A stretch of 56,126 bases of DNA from Planctomycetota bacterium (GCA_003576845.1 QEVJ01000018.1:1-56126), one strand, 5' to 3'; shown: positions 46,201 through 55,211, counted from the first letter of the stretch. Notes: generated by a model from the letters alone, not told the origin. A program made the numbers and translations.

Positions 46201-47713
46201 CGTTGGTGCTGGTGATGTCGAACGCCCAGCCGCCGTTTTCCGGAAGGGGCGCTTTGTCGTAGAAAACCGGATCGTTCTCGACGTCGACGGAGGTCAATTG
46301 CCCGGTGGCGGCGGTCGCATACGGCGTCGTGACGTTCGTGTTGAAGTCGTTGAGAAACGGACCGCCGTTTTGCGTATCGGCCGTGACGTTGACGGTGAAC
46401 GTGCGGACCGTCGTATTGCCGCTGCTGTCGCGGGCCGTGACGGCGATCGTCGCCTGGCCGGTGAACCCCGCCGCGGCCTTGAGCATCAGCACACCGTTCT
46501 CGGTGTCGGTAAACACCTCGACGGTCTCCATGATGACGTCGCTCGTCGGCTTGTCGCTGGCATTCGTCGCGACGCGGTTGATCTCGTCGCGAATGAAATC
46601 GCCCTCGGTCAATAGCCCGAAAACCGTGTGGTTAAAGTCCAAAAAGCGAGTCGCGACGTCGGTAATGAAGAACTGCGAATCGTTCGTGTCGTCGTTGCTC
46701 TTGGCCATCGACAGCAAACCGGTGCGGTTGTGCTGGAGGTCGACGTGGAACTGGTCGTCGAAGTCGCCCAAGTCCGAACCGCCGGAGCCGGTTCCGGTCG
46801 GGTCGCCGCCCTGGATGACGAAGTTGTCGATGACGCGGTGGAAGATGATGCCGTTGTAGAAACCGTCTTCGGCCAACTGGGCGATGTGATTCGTCGCCCG
46901 CGGCGCGCGGTCGTCGAACAACTGGAACGTCAGCGTGCCGAACTTGTTGACGTTGATCCGCATGCTCCGATTGCCCTGCGGGATGTACGTCGAGATGCTC
47001 GGGCTGCCGCTGGTGACCGTGTAAGTGATCGGCTGGCCGTCGGGATCGTAGCCGTCGAGGGGCAGATAGAGCGGCGAACCGGCGAGCAAGTCGACGCGAT
47101 CGGCGCGGCCCCAAGCCTGCGTCGCGCCGCTGCCCGTCGTCGTGTAGTAGTTGTCGATCGGCATCAACACGGGGCCGTTGGGGTTCGCGCCGGCTTGCAC
47201 GGTGTCGTAGAGGATCGTGATTTCGTCGTTGTTGCGGAGGACGTAGTTCTCGTACTCCGTGTTCGCCTCGCCGTTGACGAACATCCGAATGACGTGCGTC
47301 GCGTCGGTCTGGTTGCCGAGCAGGTTGGTCGACGAGAAGATTGCGCTTGGATTGTTGCCCGCATTGCCGGCGTTGGTTCGCCAGACTTCGAAGAAATCGG
47401 AGAGCTTGGCGGCGCGTCCGCCGGGAAGCTGCTGGGTCGCTTCGCTCGGGTTGAAGTGCAGTTCGCCGGAAACGTCGTGCGTATGCACCGGCGCCACCAG
47501 CCCCGTTGCGATGCCCACGTCCTTGGGAATCACCTGGCGGACGCCGTTGACGAACAGATTGAGCCGGGCGTCGAGCAAGATGCGGTCTTCGAGCGCCTCG
47601 TGCAGCAGGCGGTCGCGAAGGGCTCGCTTTTTCGTGCTGGGCGAGGGCCAGTCGGCGAGCGAAGACAAGCGGCGACGCACGCGGCGAGCGCCGCGGGAAT
47701 TGGCATTTGGCAT
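40217..47713 (-). CDS. Giant cyclophilin / redoxin / Ig-cadherin selenoprotein, TGA recoded as Sec
   Basis: One gene of about 2,498 codons, read through an in-frame TGA at 45101-45103 (Sec871). The frame is identical on both sides and open apart from that codon. Domains in order: LEPR-XLL-like ALEDRILLDA (40-49); cyclophilin isomerase (about 248-395: IIFHRVIDNFVIQGGDP, SQFFITD, NHTVFG); Ig-like modules (PAGMTI...GVISWTP type); thioredoxin-like domain (about 832-985: DFHLADVNPNSPTSGQSVSP, then T-U-G-Y-C at 870-874); more Ig modules; six cadherin-like Big_9 repeats (about 1561-2138); a Gly/Ser/Pro linker; and a C-terminal hydrophobic-then-basic anchor. ATG 47713 is chosen because LEPR-XLL is normally near the start. 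The gene's own terminal stop is also TGA. Alternatives are a sequencing error (TGC to TGA) or recent pseudogenisation. Confidence 0.8.
41300..43030 (-). repeat. Six tandem cadherin-like (Big_9/VCBS-type) repeats inside the giant gene
   Basis: Six units of about 95 residues share GVLANDxD, HGTLTLNxDGSFTYTP and FSGxDTFTYRAxDG. The DNA is similar enough between units to cross-match, so recombination or misassembly is possible here. Confidence 0.9.
45074..45090 (-). promoter_or_regulatory. Candidate bacterial SECIS hairpin
   Basis: In the mRNA the TGA is followed by ten bases, then GAACCC-AGUAU-GGGUUC: a perfect 6-bp stem and a 5-base loop. The loop begins 17 bases after the TGA and has G as its second base. 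This fits the published bacterial SECIS rule of a G among the first two loop bases and a loop 16-37 bases from the UGA. Confidence 0.7.
45101..45103 (-). other. In-frame TGA, probable selenocysteine codon
   Basis: The codon lies between T-H-S-T and G-Y-C-R. The expected residue at this place in a thioredoxin-type active site is cysteine, and UxxC is the classic selenoprotein form of CxxC. Confidence 0.75.
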
Positions 47714-48243
47714 AAACTCAGAGCCTCGAAAGCCGCCGACGGAGGTGGGCCCGCCCAACCGGCGATTTCGCGAAAGGATTCGAAGCAGCCTGTTGAAAAA
47801 GGGGACAGACCCTCGGGGAAGTGATTTTTTTCGCCGCAGATTGCGACGTGCCTGAGAGGATCAGTCCCCTTTTTCAACAGGCTTTTACGCGACAAGACCG
47901 CCCCTGACCGTGCGGGCCAGTAACCTCGGCATTCTCTTAGTAGAACGAACCAACGCACCTATTGCAAACAAATTCACACGAACGAACACCCAAACGAAGG
48001 ATCTCTTCCCGACCGTTTCTGCCGGCGGCGAAAACCGTGCGGATTGGCGCGATCTTGACGGCAGCGGCGCGAGCAAACCACGGTGCCGCGAGCGGTCCTT
48101 CATTTGCAAACCTCGTTCCGACGCCGCTAGCCAATGGTTTGGCGGCGACCCGGCAACGGCAAGTGGCAAAATGACCACGCCGCGTGGCAAACCGACAGCG
48201 CGGGTGCTAACTTGAGAGAGGGGATAGCGAAGCCGCGCGCAAC
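47714..48243. other. Upstream region of the giant gene
   Basis: A 530-bp non-coding stretch holding the perfect 20-bp inverted pair at 47787-47883. The rest shows no gene, RNA or clear promoter. Confidence 0.6.
47787..47883. repeat. Perfect 20-bp inverted pair AGCCTGTTGAAAAAGGGGAC
   Basis: 47787-47806 and 47864-47883 are exact reverse complements 57 bases apart, located 74-170 bp before the giant gene's ATG. Confidence 0.95.
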
Positions 48244-48744
48244 TCATGCGCCCAACTTTGCCCGAAGCTGCGGTACGACGCCTGCATACGCGCGCCCGAT
48301 TGCTCGAACCGCAAACGCTCGCTCGTTTGCGCCCGTCACGTCGACGCGGACCTCGACATACTCCGCCGGCAAACACCGTTCGACTCGATCGGCCCATTCG
48401 ACCAGCGTGACGCCCGGACCGTCGAAATACTCCTCCGGTCCCAAGGCGAGGAACTCGTCGTCGTCCTTGAGGCGATATGCGTCGAAATGGTATACGGGCC
48501 GCCGGCCGGAGTATTCGTGAACCAGGACGAAGGTCGGACTGACCACGGTTGCGGGATCGACGCCGGAAGCCTTGGCGATCGCTTGGACCAGGCGGGTTTT
48601 GCCGGCCCCGAGGGTGCCGATGAGGGCGACGACCGCGCCGCTGGGAAGCGAGTCGGCCAGGGCGACGCCCAACCGCTCGGTGTCGGCTTCGCTCCGGGAA
48701 TCGAATCGAAAGGTCGGGTCGGACAAGGCAGCCGTTCCAGTCAA
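48244..48744 (-). CDS. tsaE: tRNA threonylcarbamoyladenosine ATPase TsaE
   Basis: Essential P-loop ATPase that works with TsaB and TsaD in making t6A37 on ANN-decoding tRNAs. Walker A is GTLGAGKTRLVQAI, followed by SPTFVLVHEYSGRRPVYHFDAYRL and the C-terminal VTLVEWADRVERCLP. A frame from ATG 48819 would overlap thiL by 59 bp and its first 25 residues only mirror thiL coding DNA. I therefore favour TTG 48744, which gives the usual short N-terminus; this choice is uncertain. It is co-directional with thiL. Confidence 0.9.
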   Translation of the reverse strand: MTGTAALSDPTFRFDSRSEADTERLGVALADSLPSGAVVALIGTLGAGKTRLVQAIAKASGVDPATVVSPTFVLVHEYSGRRPVYHFDAYRLKDDDEFLALGPEEYFDGPGVTLVEWADRVERCLPAEYVEVRVDVTGANERAFAVRAIGRAYAGVVPQLRAKLGA

Positions 48745-48760
48745 AACAAAGTTCAGGCGG

Positions 48761-49702
48761 TCAATCGAACTCGTGCAGAAAACCCCGTGGCGCGAGCGGC
48801 GAAATGGCACCCGCGGCATCGCGCTGCCATAGTCCCTGCTCGGCGACGAACTGGCCGATCACCGTGAGCGGCACGCCAAGCGGCTGCTCGGCGATCAGCT
48901 TCGCGGCCGTATTCGCCTCGACCGCGAGGAGCAGCTCGAAATCTTCCCCATCGCCAAGGGCATGGTCAAGCGGCGACGAGCCGTCGGCAGACCTGTGCGC
49001 AAGCTCCTCGGCCGCACGCGAAATCGGAACCGAAGCCAGATCGAGCCGCGCGCCGCAGCCGCTTTCGGCGAGCATTCGGCCGAGGTCGATCGCCAGCCCG
49101 TCGCTCACGTCGATGGCCGCGCGAATGTCGTACTGCTCGCCGAGCAATCGCGCCTCTCGGACCCGCGGCGTGAAGTCGAGGTGCTTGCCCAGAATGCTTC
49201 CGCCGAACTCGCCGGTGGCGACGAGGACGTCGCCGGGTCGCGCGCCCGATCGCCGCCAGTACGTCGGCGAACCGTCGGCGCTGGTCGGCGTGCGGCCGAT
49301 GGCGGTGATCGACACGACGAGCGGCCCGTCCCAACTGTTCGTGTCTCCGCCGGCGATCGCTACATCGAACTCGGCGGCTAGCGGCAAGATGCCTTCATAC
49401 AGTGCCTTGGCCAGTGCCATTCCACCGCGTTTCGGAAGCGCGACGGCAACGACGGCGGCCACCGGCTCGACTGCCATCGCCGCCAGATCGCTGAGGTTCA
49501 CGGCCAGGGACTTTCGCCCGACGCGGAGCGGATCGACCTCCTCCAGGCGAAAATCGACGCCGTCCATCAGCATATCGACGGTCACCACGGCGTCGGCCGC
49601 GTCGCCCAGCGACAGGACGGCGGCATCGTCGCCGGCGCCGAGCCGCAAGCAAGGATGCGGTGGCAAACGCTGGCGGAGATAGTCGATTAGTTCGGATTCC
49701 AT
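48761..49702 (-). CDS. thiL: Thiamine-monophosphate kinase ThiL
   Basis: Phosphorylates thiamine monophosphate to thiamine diphosphate, the last step of cofactor synthesis. The N-terminus LRLGAGDDAAVL is the nucleotide and metal site of the PurM/ThiL superfamily. VTVDMLMDGVDF, AVNLSDLAAM, IAGGDTNSWDGPL and AIDVSDGLAIDLGRM are further family blocks, and the late GDGEDFELL completes the active site. The 313-residue length is normal. It is upstream of and in one direction with tsaE. No other thi genes are in the window. Confidence 0.95.
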   Translation of the reverse strand: MESELIDYLRQRLPPHPCLRLGAGDDAAVLSLGDAADAVVTVDMLMDGVDFRLEEVDPLRVGRKSLAVNLSDLAAMAVEPVAAVVAVALPKRGGMALAKALYEGILPLAAEFDVAIAGGDTNSWDGPLVVSITAIGRTPTSADGSPTYWRRSGARPGDVLVATGEFGGSILGKHLDFTPRVREARLLGEQYDIRAAIDVSDGLAIDLGRMLAESGCGARLDLASVPISRAAEELAHRSADGSSPLDHALGDGEDFELLLAVEANTAAKLIAEQPLGVPLTVIGQFVAEQGLWQRDAAGAISPLAPRGFLHEFD

Positions 49703-49778
49703 GCGGCCGGAGGCAATGCTGAGGTGCGAATTGCGAATGGAAAGTCGTGAATGGTGAATCGTAAATGGTATACCGGCA

Positions 49779-50654
49779 TTACACGTGGCTGGCGTGTTCC
49801 GAAGGAGACCAACCCATGCAGCGTTTGAACACGGTCGAGAACACTAACGGGTTCTCGTAGCCGACTTCCGCGGCCACGGCCGACACCTTGCGTCCCTCGC
49901 CGGCGAGCAGTTCCGCCGCCCGCCGCATCCGTAGCCAGATCAACTGCTGCCGCGGGGTCCGCCCCAGCTCGCGCCGGCAGAGCCGTTCGAGTTGCTTTTC
50001 GCTCAGGTGCACCTCGCGGGCCATTTCGGCGTTGGTCCAGGGCCGCCGCAAGTCTTCGCCGACCTTGTCCCAGAGGCGGTAGATCCGATCGTCGATCCGC
50101 CGCGGTTCCGCGAATCGGAGCACGTAACCGTGGATGAGCTTGACCCAGTTGTCGATCGCCGAGGCGCCGCGGTCGTGACAACATTCGTGATAAAGGCCCA
50201 GGATCGCCAGGCGAAGCGGTTCGGCGTCGAAGTCGGCCAGCACGGGCGAGTTCGTATTCGCGACCGGTTGCTGTCCCGGGTTCTCCTGGAACCGAACCCA
50301 GCAGAATTCCCAGCTTTTGCCCTTGGGCGTGTGAAAGGCGTGCCGCGACTGTGGGGGCAGCAAGAATGCCTGGCCTGCGCGGCAGCGTTTCAGCCTTCCG
50401 TCGACGACAACGCGGCCCTCCCCGCCGAAGCAGGCCAGAAAGTAGCTCCCGGCGAGCTTCGTGCGGACAATCTCGAACGGGGCGGGCATGGCGGCTGTCC
50501 CCAGGTGGACGATCTGATACTCTTTAAGCAGCGGGCAGACGGGCGAACCGGCGATCCACGCCCTGCGGTCCTTCGCCGTCGAGCGCACCGTCCAGGTCTT
50601 TGCCTGGGGGCTGCGGATGTCGGTTTCGGATAGGGAATCGTCGGTTCGGGCCAT
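49779..50654 (-). CDS. AraC family transcriptional regulator
   Basis: A 291-residue regulator with an N-terminal cupin-like sensor (about residues 50-130: GSYFLACFGGEGRVVVDG, FLLPPQSRHAFHTP) and two C-terminal helix-turn-helix motifs (EMAREVHLSEKQLERLCRR and VSAVAAEVGYENPLVFSTVFKRCMGWSPSE in two pieces). ATG 50654 is chosen because the frame upstream runs into the neighbouring promoter. It is divergent from the Planctomycete-cytochrome gene with about 150 bp between, so it may control that operon. Carbohydrate sensing is typical of the family. Confidence 0.9.
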   Translation of the reverse strand: MARTDDSLSETDIRSPQAKTWTVRSTAKDRRAWIAGSPVCPLLKEYQIVHLGTAAMPAPFEIVRTKLAGSYFLACFGGEGRVVVDGRLKRCRAGQAFLLPPQSRHAFHTPKGKSWEFCWVRFQENPGQQPVANTNSPVLADFDAEPLRLAILGLYHECCHDRGASAIDNWVKLIHGYVLRFAEPRRIDDRIYRLWDKVGEDLRRPWTNAEMAREVHLSEKQLERLCRRELGRTPRQQLIWLRMRRAAELLAGEGRKVSAVAAEVGYENPLVFSTVFKRCMGWSPSEHASHV

Positions 50655-50805
50655 GTATCGAGGCGGCGGTTCGAGTACACTCAAAGTATTCCTGCTACAC
50701 GATTTGCCGCCGTGTGCGAGACGCTTCGCGAAACGCAAGTCGCGCGACGGTCGGCTCCCACCGAGAATCGGACCATTCTTCCAGACTAGCCCGCCGGGGA
50801 AGAAC

Positions 50806-53244
50806 ATGGAACGCTTGCGCGTCGCAATTGCCCTCGCCTGGTTGGTGGCGTGCATCTCGGCGGTGGCCGCATCGCATGTCGTCGCCGCCGATGCGGCAGC
50901 AGCCTCGGGCGCGCCGGACGCGTTGGTCGACTTCGCCCACGAGGTTCAACCCATCTTCGCTCGGCGGTGCTACAAGTGCCACGGTCCCGGCGAGGCGGAA
51001 GGAGGACTGCGACTCGATCAGCGCGACGCTGCTATCGCCGAGCTCGAATCTGGCGAGTTCGCCATTGTGCCCGGCAAGGCGGATGCGAGCGCGCTTCTCG
51101 GCCGCGTGACGGAAACGGACGAAAGCCTGCGGATGCCGCCGGAGGGGAAACCGCTAAGCGAAAAGGAAGTCGCCGCGATCCGTCGCTGGATCGACCAAGG
51201 CGCGACGTGGGGCCAGCATTGGGCGTTCTCGAAACCGGTTCGCCCCGCGGAACCGAAGCCGAAGAACGCCGAATGGGTGCGCAGTCCAATCGACGCCTTC
51301 GTGCTCGCAAGACTCGAAGCGGCCGGACTTTCTCCCGCGCCGCCGGCCGAAAGGCTGGCCCTTTTGCGTCGGGCGTATTACGACTTGATCGGCCTGCCGC
51401 CGACGCCGGAAGAGGTCGATGCGTTCCTGGCCGACGATTCGCCGGGCGCCTTCGAGAAAGTCGTGGACCGCCTGCTCGATTCGCCGCATTACGGCGAAAA
51501 ATGGGCGCGGCATTGGCTGGACCTCGTTCGCTATGCCGAAACGAACGGCTACGAGCGCGACAACCCGAAGGAGAACGTCTGGAAGTATCGCGATTACGTC
51601 ATCGGGGCGTTCAACGAGGACAAGCCCTACGACCGGTTCGTCGTCGAGCAACTCGCCGGCGACGAAATCGAGCAGCCGACGGCCGAGTCGATCACCGCGA
51701 CGGGCATCTATCGCCTCGGCGTGTGGGACGACGAGCCGGTCGACCGGGAGCAGGCGTTCTTCGACGGCCTCGACGACATCATGGTCACGACGGGCGAGGC
51801 TTTTCTAGGCATGACGATCGGCTGTGCCCGGTGCCACGATCACAAGCTCGACCCGGTGCCGCAAACGGATTATTACCGGATGCTCGCGGTGTTCCGGAAT
51901 CTCGAACACGGCAACACGCAGCGCGACATCGGCAACGACGAGGACCGCCGCAAGCACGCAGAACTGGCGAAGAAGTACGGCGAGGAGCTTCAGCAGCTTC
52001 GCGACAAGATTGCGGCGTTCGAGAACCGCATTTACGACTCGTTCTCGAACCCCGAGAAGGAAGACGCGAAGGACGCCCGCGTGCGGCAGCGGATGATCGC
52101 CCGGCGGCGTGCGTCCGTGCTTTCCAAAGACGAGTTGCGCGAATACTTGGCGCTCCGCGACGAAGTGCGCCGCACAGCCCGGACGAAATCCGCGCCGATC
52201 GACCGCGCTCTCGCGGCGGTTGAACGCGGCGATCGCGCTCCGGACACGTTCGTGCTGCTGCGCGGCAATGCGCACGCTCAAGGGGACAAAGTCGAGCCGG
52301 GCGTACCGCAGGTCATCGCCGCCGGCAAGCTTGAAATCCCGGACGTCGGCGCGAACGGCACGTCGCGGCGGCGGCTGGCGCTGGCAAAGTGGATCGCGTC
52401 GCCGGAAAACCCGGTAACGGCCCGCGTGATGGTCAATCGGCTTTGGCAGTACCACTTCGGCCGCGGAATCGTGCGTTCGTCGAGCGATTTCGGGTTTCAA
52501 GGCACGCCGCCGACGCATCCCGACCTGCTCGACTGGCTGGCTGCGGAGTTCATCGCCCGCGGGTGGAGCATGAAGTCGATGCACAAGCTGATGATGCTTT
52601 CGAGCACGTACCAGATGTCGTCGGCCGCGAACGAGAAGGCGCTCGCCAAGGATCCGCTCAACGACTTGTTCTGGCGGTTCGATATGCGGCGGCTCACGGC
52701 GGAAGAAATCCGCGACTCGATTCTGACGGCGACTGGCGAATTGAATCCCAAGATGTTCGGCCCGAGCGTCTATCCGCCGCTGCCTGCGGAAGTGCTCGCG
52801 ACCGCGTCGAATCCCGGCGCGGGCTGGGGCCAATCCTCGCCCGAGGAAGCCGCCCGGCGCAGCATTTACGTCCACCTGAAGCGCTCGCTGCGGCATCCGC
52901 TGTTGTCGAGCTTCGACGCCCCGGACACCGACACGGGCTGTGCCGTCCGCGTCACGACGACCGTGCCGACGCAAGCCTTGGGAATGCTCAACAGCAAGTT
53001 CATGAGCGAACAGGCCGAGTTGCTCGCCCGGCGGCTCGAAGAAGAGCGGCCCGAGGGCTTGAAGGCCCAGATAGCCCACGCGATTCGCCTGACGACCGGC
53101 CGCGCGGCGGACGCCAAGGAAATCGACGGCGACGCAGCGTTCGTCGAAGCGCAGGCGGCAGAGGAAAATATCTCGCCGCAACAAGCTTTGCGGCATTACT
53201 GCTTGATGATGCTGAACACGAACGAGTTTGTCTATTTGGATTGA
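50806..53244 (+). CDS. Planctomycete-cytochrome, DUF1549/DUF1553 protein
   Basis: An 812-residue exported protein. A signal peptide (VAIALAWLVACISAVAASHVVAA) is followed by a PSCyt1 heme domain with CYKCH (about residues 50-120: RRCYKCHGPGEAEGGLRLD, RMPPEGKPLSEKEVAAIRRW). DUF1549 follows (SPIDAFVLARLEAAGL, RRAYYDLIGLPPTPEEV, GEKWARHWLDLVRYAE), with a second CxxCH in GCARCHDHK, then DUF1553 (VNRLWQYHFGRGIV, MHKLMMLSSTYQMSS). It is shorter than many relatives because no lectin-type insert is present. GGGGAAG precedes ATG 50806. It works with the DUF1501 protein downstream. Confidence 0.93.
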   Translation: MERLRVAIALAWLVACISAVAASHVVAADAAAASGAPDALVDFAHEVQPIFARRCYKCHGPGEAEGGLRLDQRDAAIAELESGEFAIVPGKADASALLGRVTETDESLRMPPEGKPLSEKEVAAIRRWIDQGATWGQHWAFSKPVRPAEPKPKNAEWVRSPIDAFVLARLEAAGLSPAPPAERLALLRRAYYDLIGLPPTPEEVDAFLADDSPGAFEKVVDRLLDSPHYGEKWARHWLDLVRYAETNGYERDNPKENVWKYRDYVIGAFNEDKPYDRFVVEQLAGDEIEQPTAESITATGIYRLGVWDDEPVDREQAFFDGLDDIMVTTGEAFLGMTIGCARCHDHKLDPVPQTDYYRMLAVFRNLEHGNTQRDIGNDEDRRKHAELAKKYGEELQQLRDKIAAFENRIYDSFSNPEKEDAKDARVRQRMIARRRASVLSKDELREYLALRDEVRRTARTKSAPIDRALAAVERGDRAPDTFVLLRGNAHAQGDKVEPGVPQVIAAGKLEIPDVGANGTSRRRLALAKWIASPENPVTARVMVNRLWQYHFGRGIVRSSSDFGFQGTPPTHPDLLDWLAAEFIARGWSMKSMHKLMMLSSTYQMSSAANEKALAKDPLNDLFWRFDMRRLTAEEIRDSILTATGELNPKMFGPSVYPPLPAEVLATASNPGAGWGQSSPEEAARRSIYVHLKRSLRHPLLSSFDAPDTDTGCAVRVTTTVPTQALGMLNSKFMSEQAELLARRLEEERPEGLKAQIAHAIRLTTGRAADAKEIDGDAAFVEAQAAEENISPQQALRHYCLMMLNTNEFVYLD

Positions 53245-53626
53245 GCTTGGCCGGATGGAGAGTTGGTTCGTTTTTTAACGCAGAGGGCGCAGAGGTCTCG
53301 CAGAGGACGCAGAGCGGCTAATTGGGCACGATCAAACATGTTGGTGAAACACGGAGACACGGAGAAATGCAAGTGATGAGCGATGATTGATGAGTGATGA
53401 ACGATGGACAACCACCGGCCAAGCGCATGTGCGCATCGGCGGGTTAGTTTTCGCTGGACATCCTTTGTCAAACATCAGTTTTCTCCGTGCCTCCGTGTCT
53501 CGATGCTTAAGAAATCGTTGGCGCCGAATCCTCTGCGCCCTCTGCGAGACCTCCGCGACCTCTGCGTTAAAAAACCAACCACGCCGAACTGCAAAAAAGA
53601 GCCTGGAAACGTACAAGGAACTGGTT
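53245..53626. repeat. Nested inverted repeats between the DUF1553 and DUF1501 genes
   Basis: The 382-bp gap is almost wholly repeat. Outer arms 53261-53314 and 53530-53580 belong to the AACGCAGAGGGCGCAGAG family seen at 11990. Inner arms at about 53346-53366 and 53480-53502 (ACACGGAGACACGGAGAAA type) nest inside them. Between lies a TGATGAGTGATGA low-complexity run. Confidence 0.85.
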
Positions 53627-55096
53627 ATGAGCGAATCTTCGCGGGATTGTTTTTGCCGGCGGACGCGGCGCGAGTTTTTTTGGCAGGCCGGCGGCGGGTT
53701 CGCGGCGCTGCCGCTCGTGTCGATGTTGTCGAGCGATGGGTTTCTCGCGCGGCAATCGGTCGCGGCCGATGGCGTTTCGAGCTACCAGAATCCGCTCGCG
53801 CCGAAGCCGCCGCACTTCGCGCCCAAGGCCAAGAGCGTCATCTTCCTGTTCATGTACGGCGGGCCGAGCCACATCGACACGTTCGACTACAAGCCGACGA
53901 TGTACGGCATGGACGGCAAGACGATCAGCGTCAAGACGTTCGGACGCGGCGGGCACAAGAACCAGGGCCGCATCGTCGAGCCGAAATGGAAGTTCAAGCA
54001 GTACGGCCAGTGCGGCAAGTGGGTCAGCGACCTGTTTCCGAACATCGCCACGTGCGTCGACGACATCGCCTTCCTGCACTCGATGACCGCCGACTCGCCG
54101 ATTCACGGCTCGGCCATGCTGATGATGAACTCGGGCAAGATCATCAGCGGTTCGCCGGCGCTCGGCTCGTGGGTAAACTACGGCTTGGGCAGCGTGAATG
54201 AGAACCTGCCCGGCTTCGTCGTGATGCTCGACAAGACGGGCGGTCCGATCAGCGGGGCGAAGAACTGGTCGAGCGGGTACATGCCCGCGTCGTATCAGGG
54301 CGTCGTCGTGCGGTCGCAGGGCGCGCCGATTCTGGATCTCGCGCCTCCCGAGGGCATGTCGCAATCGGCGCAGCGGCGGATGCTCGATCGGCTTCAGGAA
54401 AAGAACCGCGCGCATCAAACGCTGCGGATCGACAACACGGACCTCGCCGCGCGGATCGCCAGCTACGAGCTGGCCTATAAGATGCAGCAATACGCGCCCG
54501 AAGCGGTCGACTTCAACGACGAGACGGCGGACACGCAGAAGCTTTACGGTCTCGATCAGCCGCGGACGCAGGATTTTGCCCGCAAGTGCATTCTTGCGCG
54601 GCGGCTGGTCGAACGCGGCGTGCGGTTCATTCAGGTGTACTCGGGCGGAAACCACAACGACGCCAATTGGGACGCCCACGGCGACCTGGAGAACAACCAC
54701 AACTATCACGCCGGCAACACCGATAAGCCGATCGCCGGGCTACTCAAGGATCTCAAGCGCCGCGGGCTATTGGACAGCACGCTCGTCGTCTGGGGCGGCG
54801 AATTCGGCCGCCAACCGACCGCCGAGTACGAGAAAGGCACCGGCCGCGATCACAACGCCTATGGCTTCACGATGTGGATGGCCGGCGGCGGCATCAAGGG
54901 CGGCGTTTCGGTCGGCACGACGGACGAGCTCGGTTCGACCGCGGTCGAAAAGCCGTTCCACGTCAAGCATCTGCATGCCACGATCCTCAATCAACTCGGC
55001 GTCGACCCGAACCGCCTGTCGTACTTCCACGGCGGACTCGATCAAAAACTCGTCGGCGTCGAGCACGTCGAGCCGATCAAGGACGTCATTGCGTGA
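53627..55096 (+). CDS. DUF1501 family Tat-exported protein
   Basis: A 489-residue partner of the upstream DUF1549/DUF1553 protein. The Tat signal is RRTRREFFWQAGGGFAALP. Family blocks are IFLFMYGGPSHIDTFDYKP, FLHSMTADSPIHGSAMLMM, VYSGGNHNDANWDAHGDLE and GGEFGRQPTAEYEKGTGRDH, the last carrying likely metal ligands. AAGGAA precedes ATG 53627; the frame upstream lies in repeats. It is separated from its partner by 382 bp of repeats, an unusually large gap for this usually tight pair. Confidence 0.93.
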   Translation: MSESSRDCFCRRTRREFFWQAGGGFAALPLVSMLSSDGFLARQSVAADGVSSYQNPLAPKPPHFAPKAKSVIFLFMYGGPSHIDTFDYKPTMYGMDGKTISVKTFGRGGHKNQGRIVEPKWKFKQYGQCGKWVSDLFPNIATCVDDIAFLHSMTADSPIHGSAMLMMNSGKIISGSPALGSWVNYGLGSVNENLPGFVVMLDKTGGPISGAKNWSSGYMPASYQGVVVRSQGAPILDLAPPEGMSQSAQRRMLDRLQEKNRAHQTLRIDNTDLAARIASYELAYKMQQYAPEAVDFNDETADTQKLYGLDQPRTQDFARKCILARRLVERGVRFIQVYSGGNHNDANWDAHGDLENNHNYHAGNTDKPIAGLLKDLKRRGLLDSTLVVWGGEFGRQPTAEYEKGTGRDHNAYGFTMWMAGGGIKGGVSVGTTDELGSTAVEKPFHVKHLHATILNQLGVDPNRLSYFHGGLDQKLVGVEHVEPIKDVIA

Positions 55097-55116
55097 TCGC
55101 CATCGGCCGCGCGAAT

Positions 55117-55194
55117 CGAACCGCCGAGGCGCGGAGAAAACGCTTGGATTCGCCGCACGACCTGCTCTCAGCCACTCTGCGCCTCGGCGGTTCG
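55117..55194. repeat. Inverted pair CGAACCGCCGAGGCGC
   Basis: 55117-55136 and 55175-55194 are reverse complements at 19 of 20 positions, 38 bases apart, between convergent genes. This may act as a bidirectional terminator. Confidence 0.9.
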
Positions 55195-55211
55195 TCGCCT
55201 AAGCGCGGCGA

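Noticed and set aside
46628-47824. 398-codon plus-strand open frame over the giant gene
   Set aside because: It is an antisense shadow of the cyclophilin region and has no protein features.
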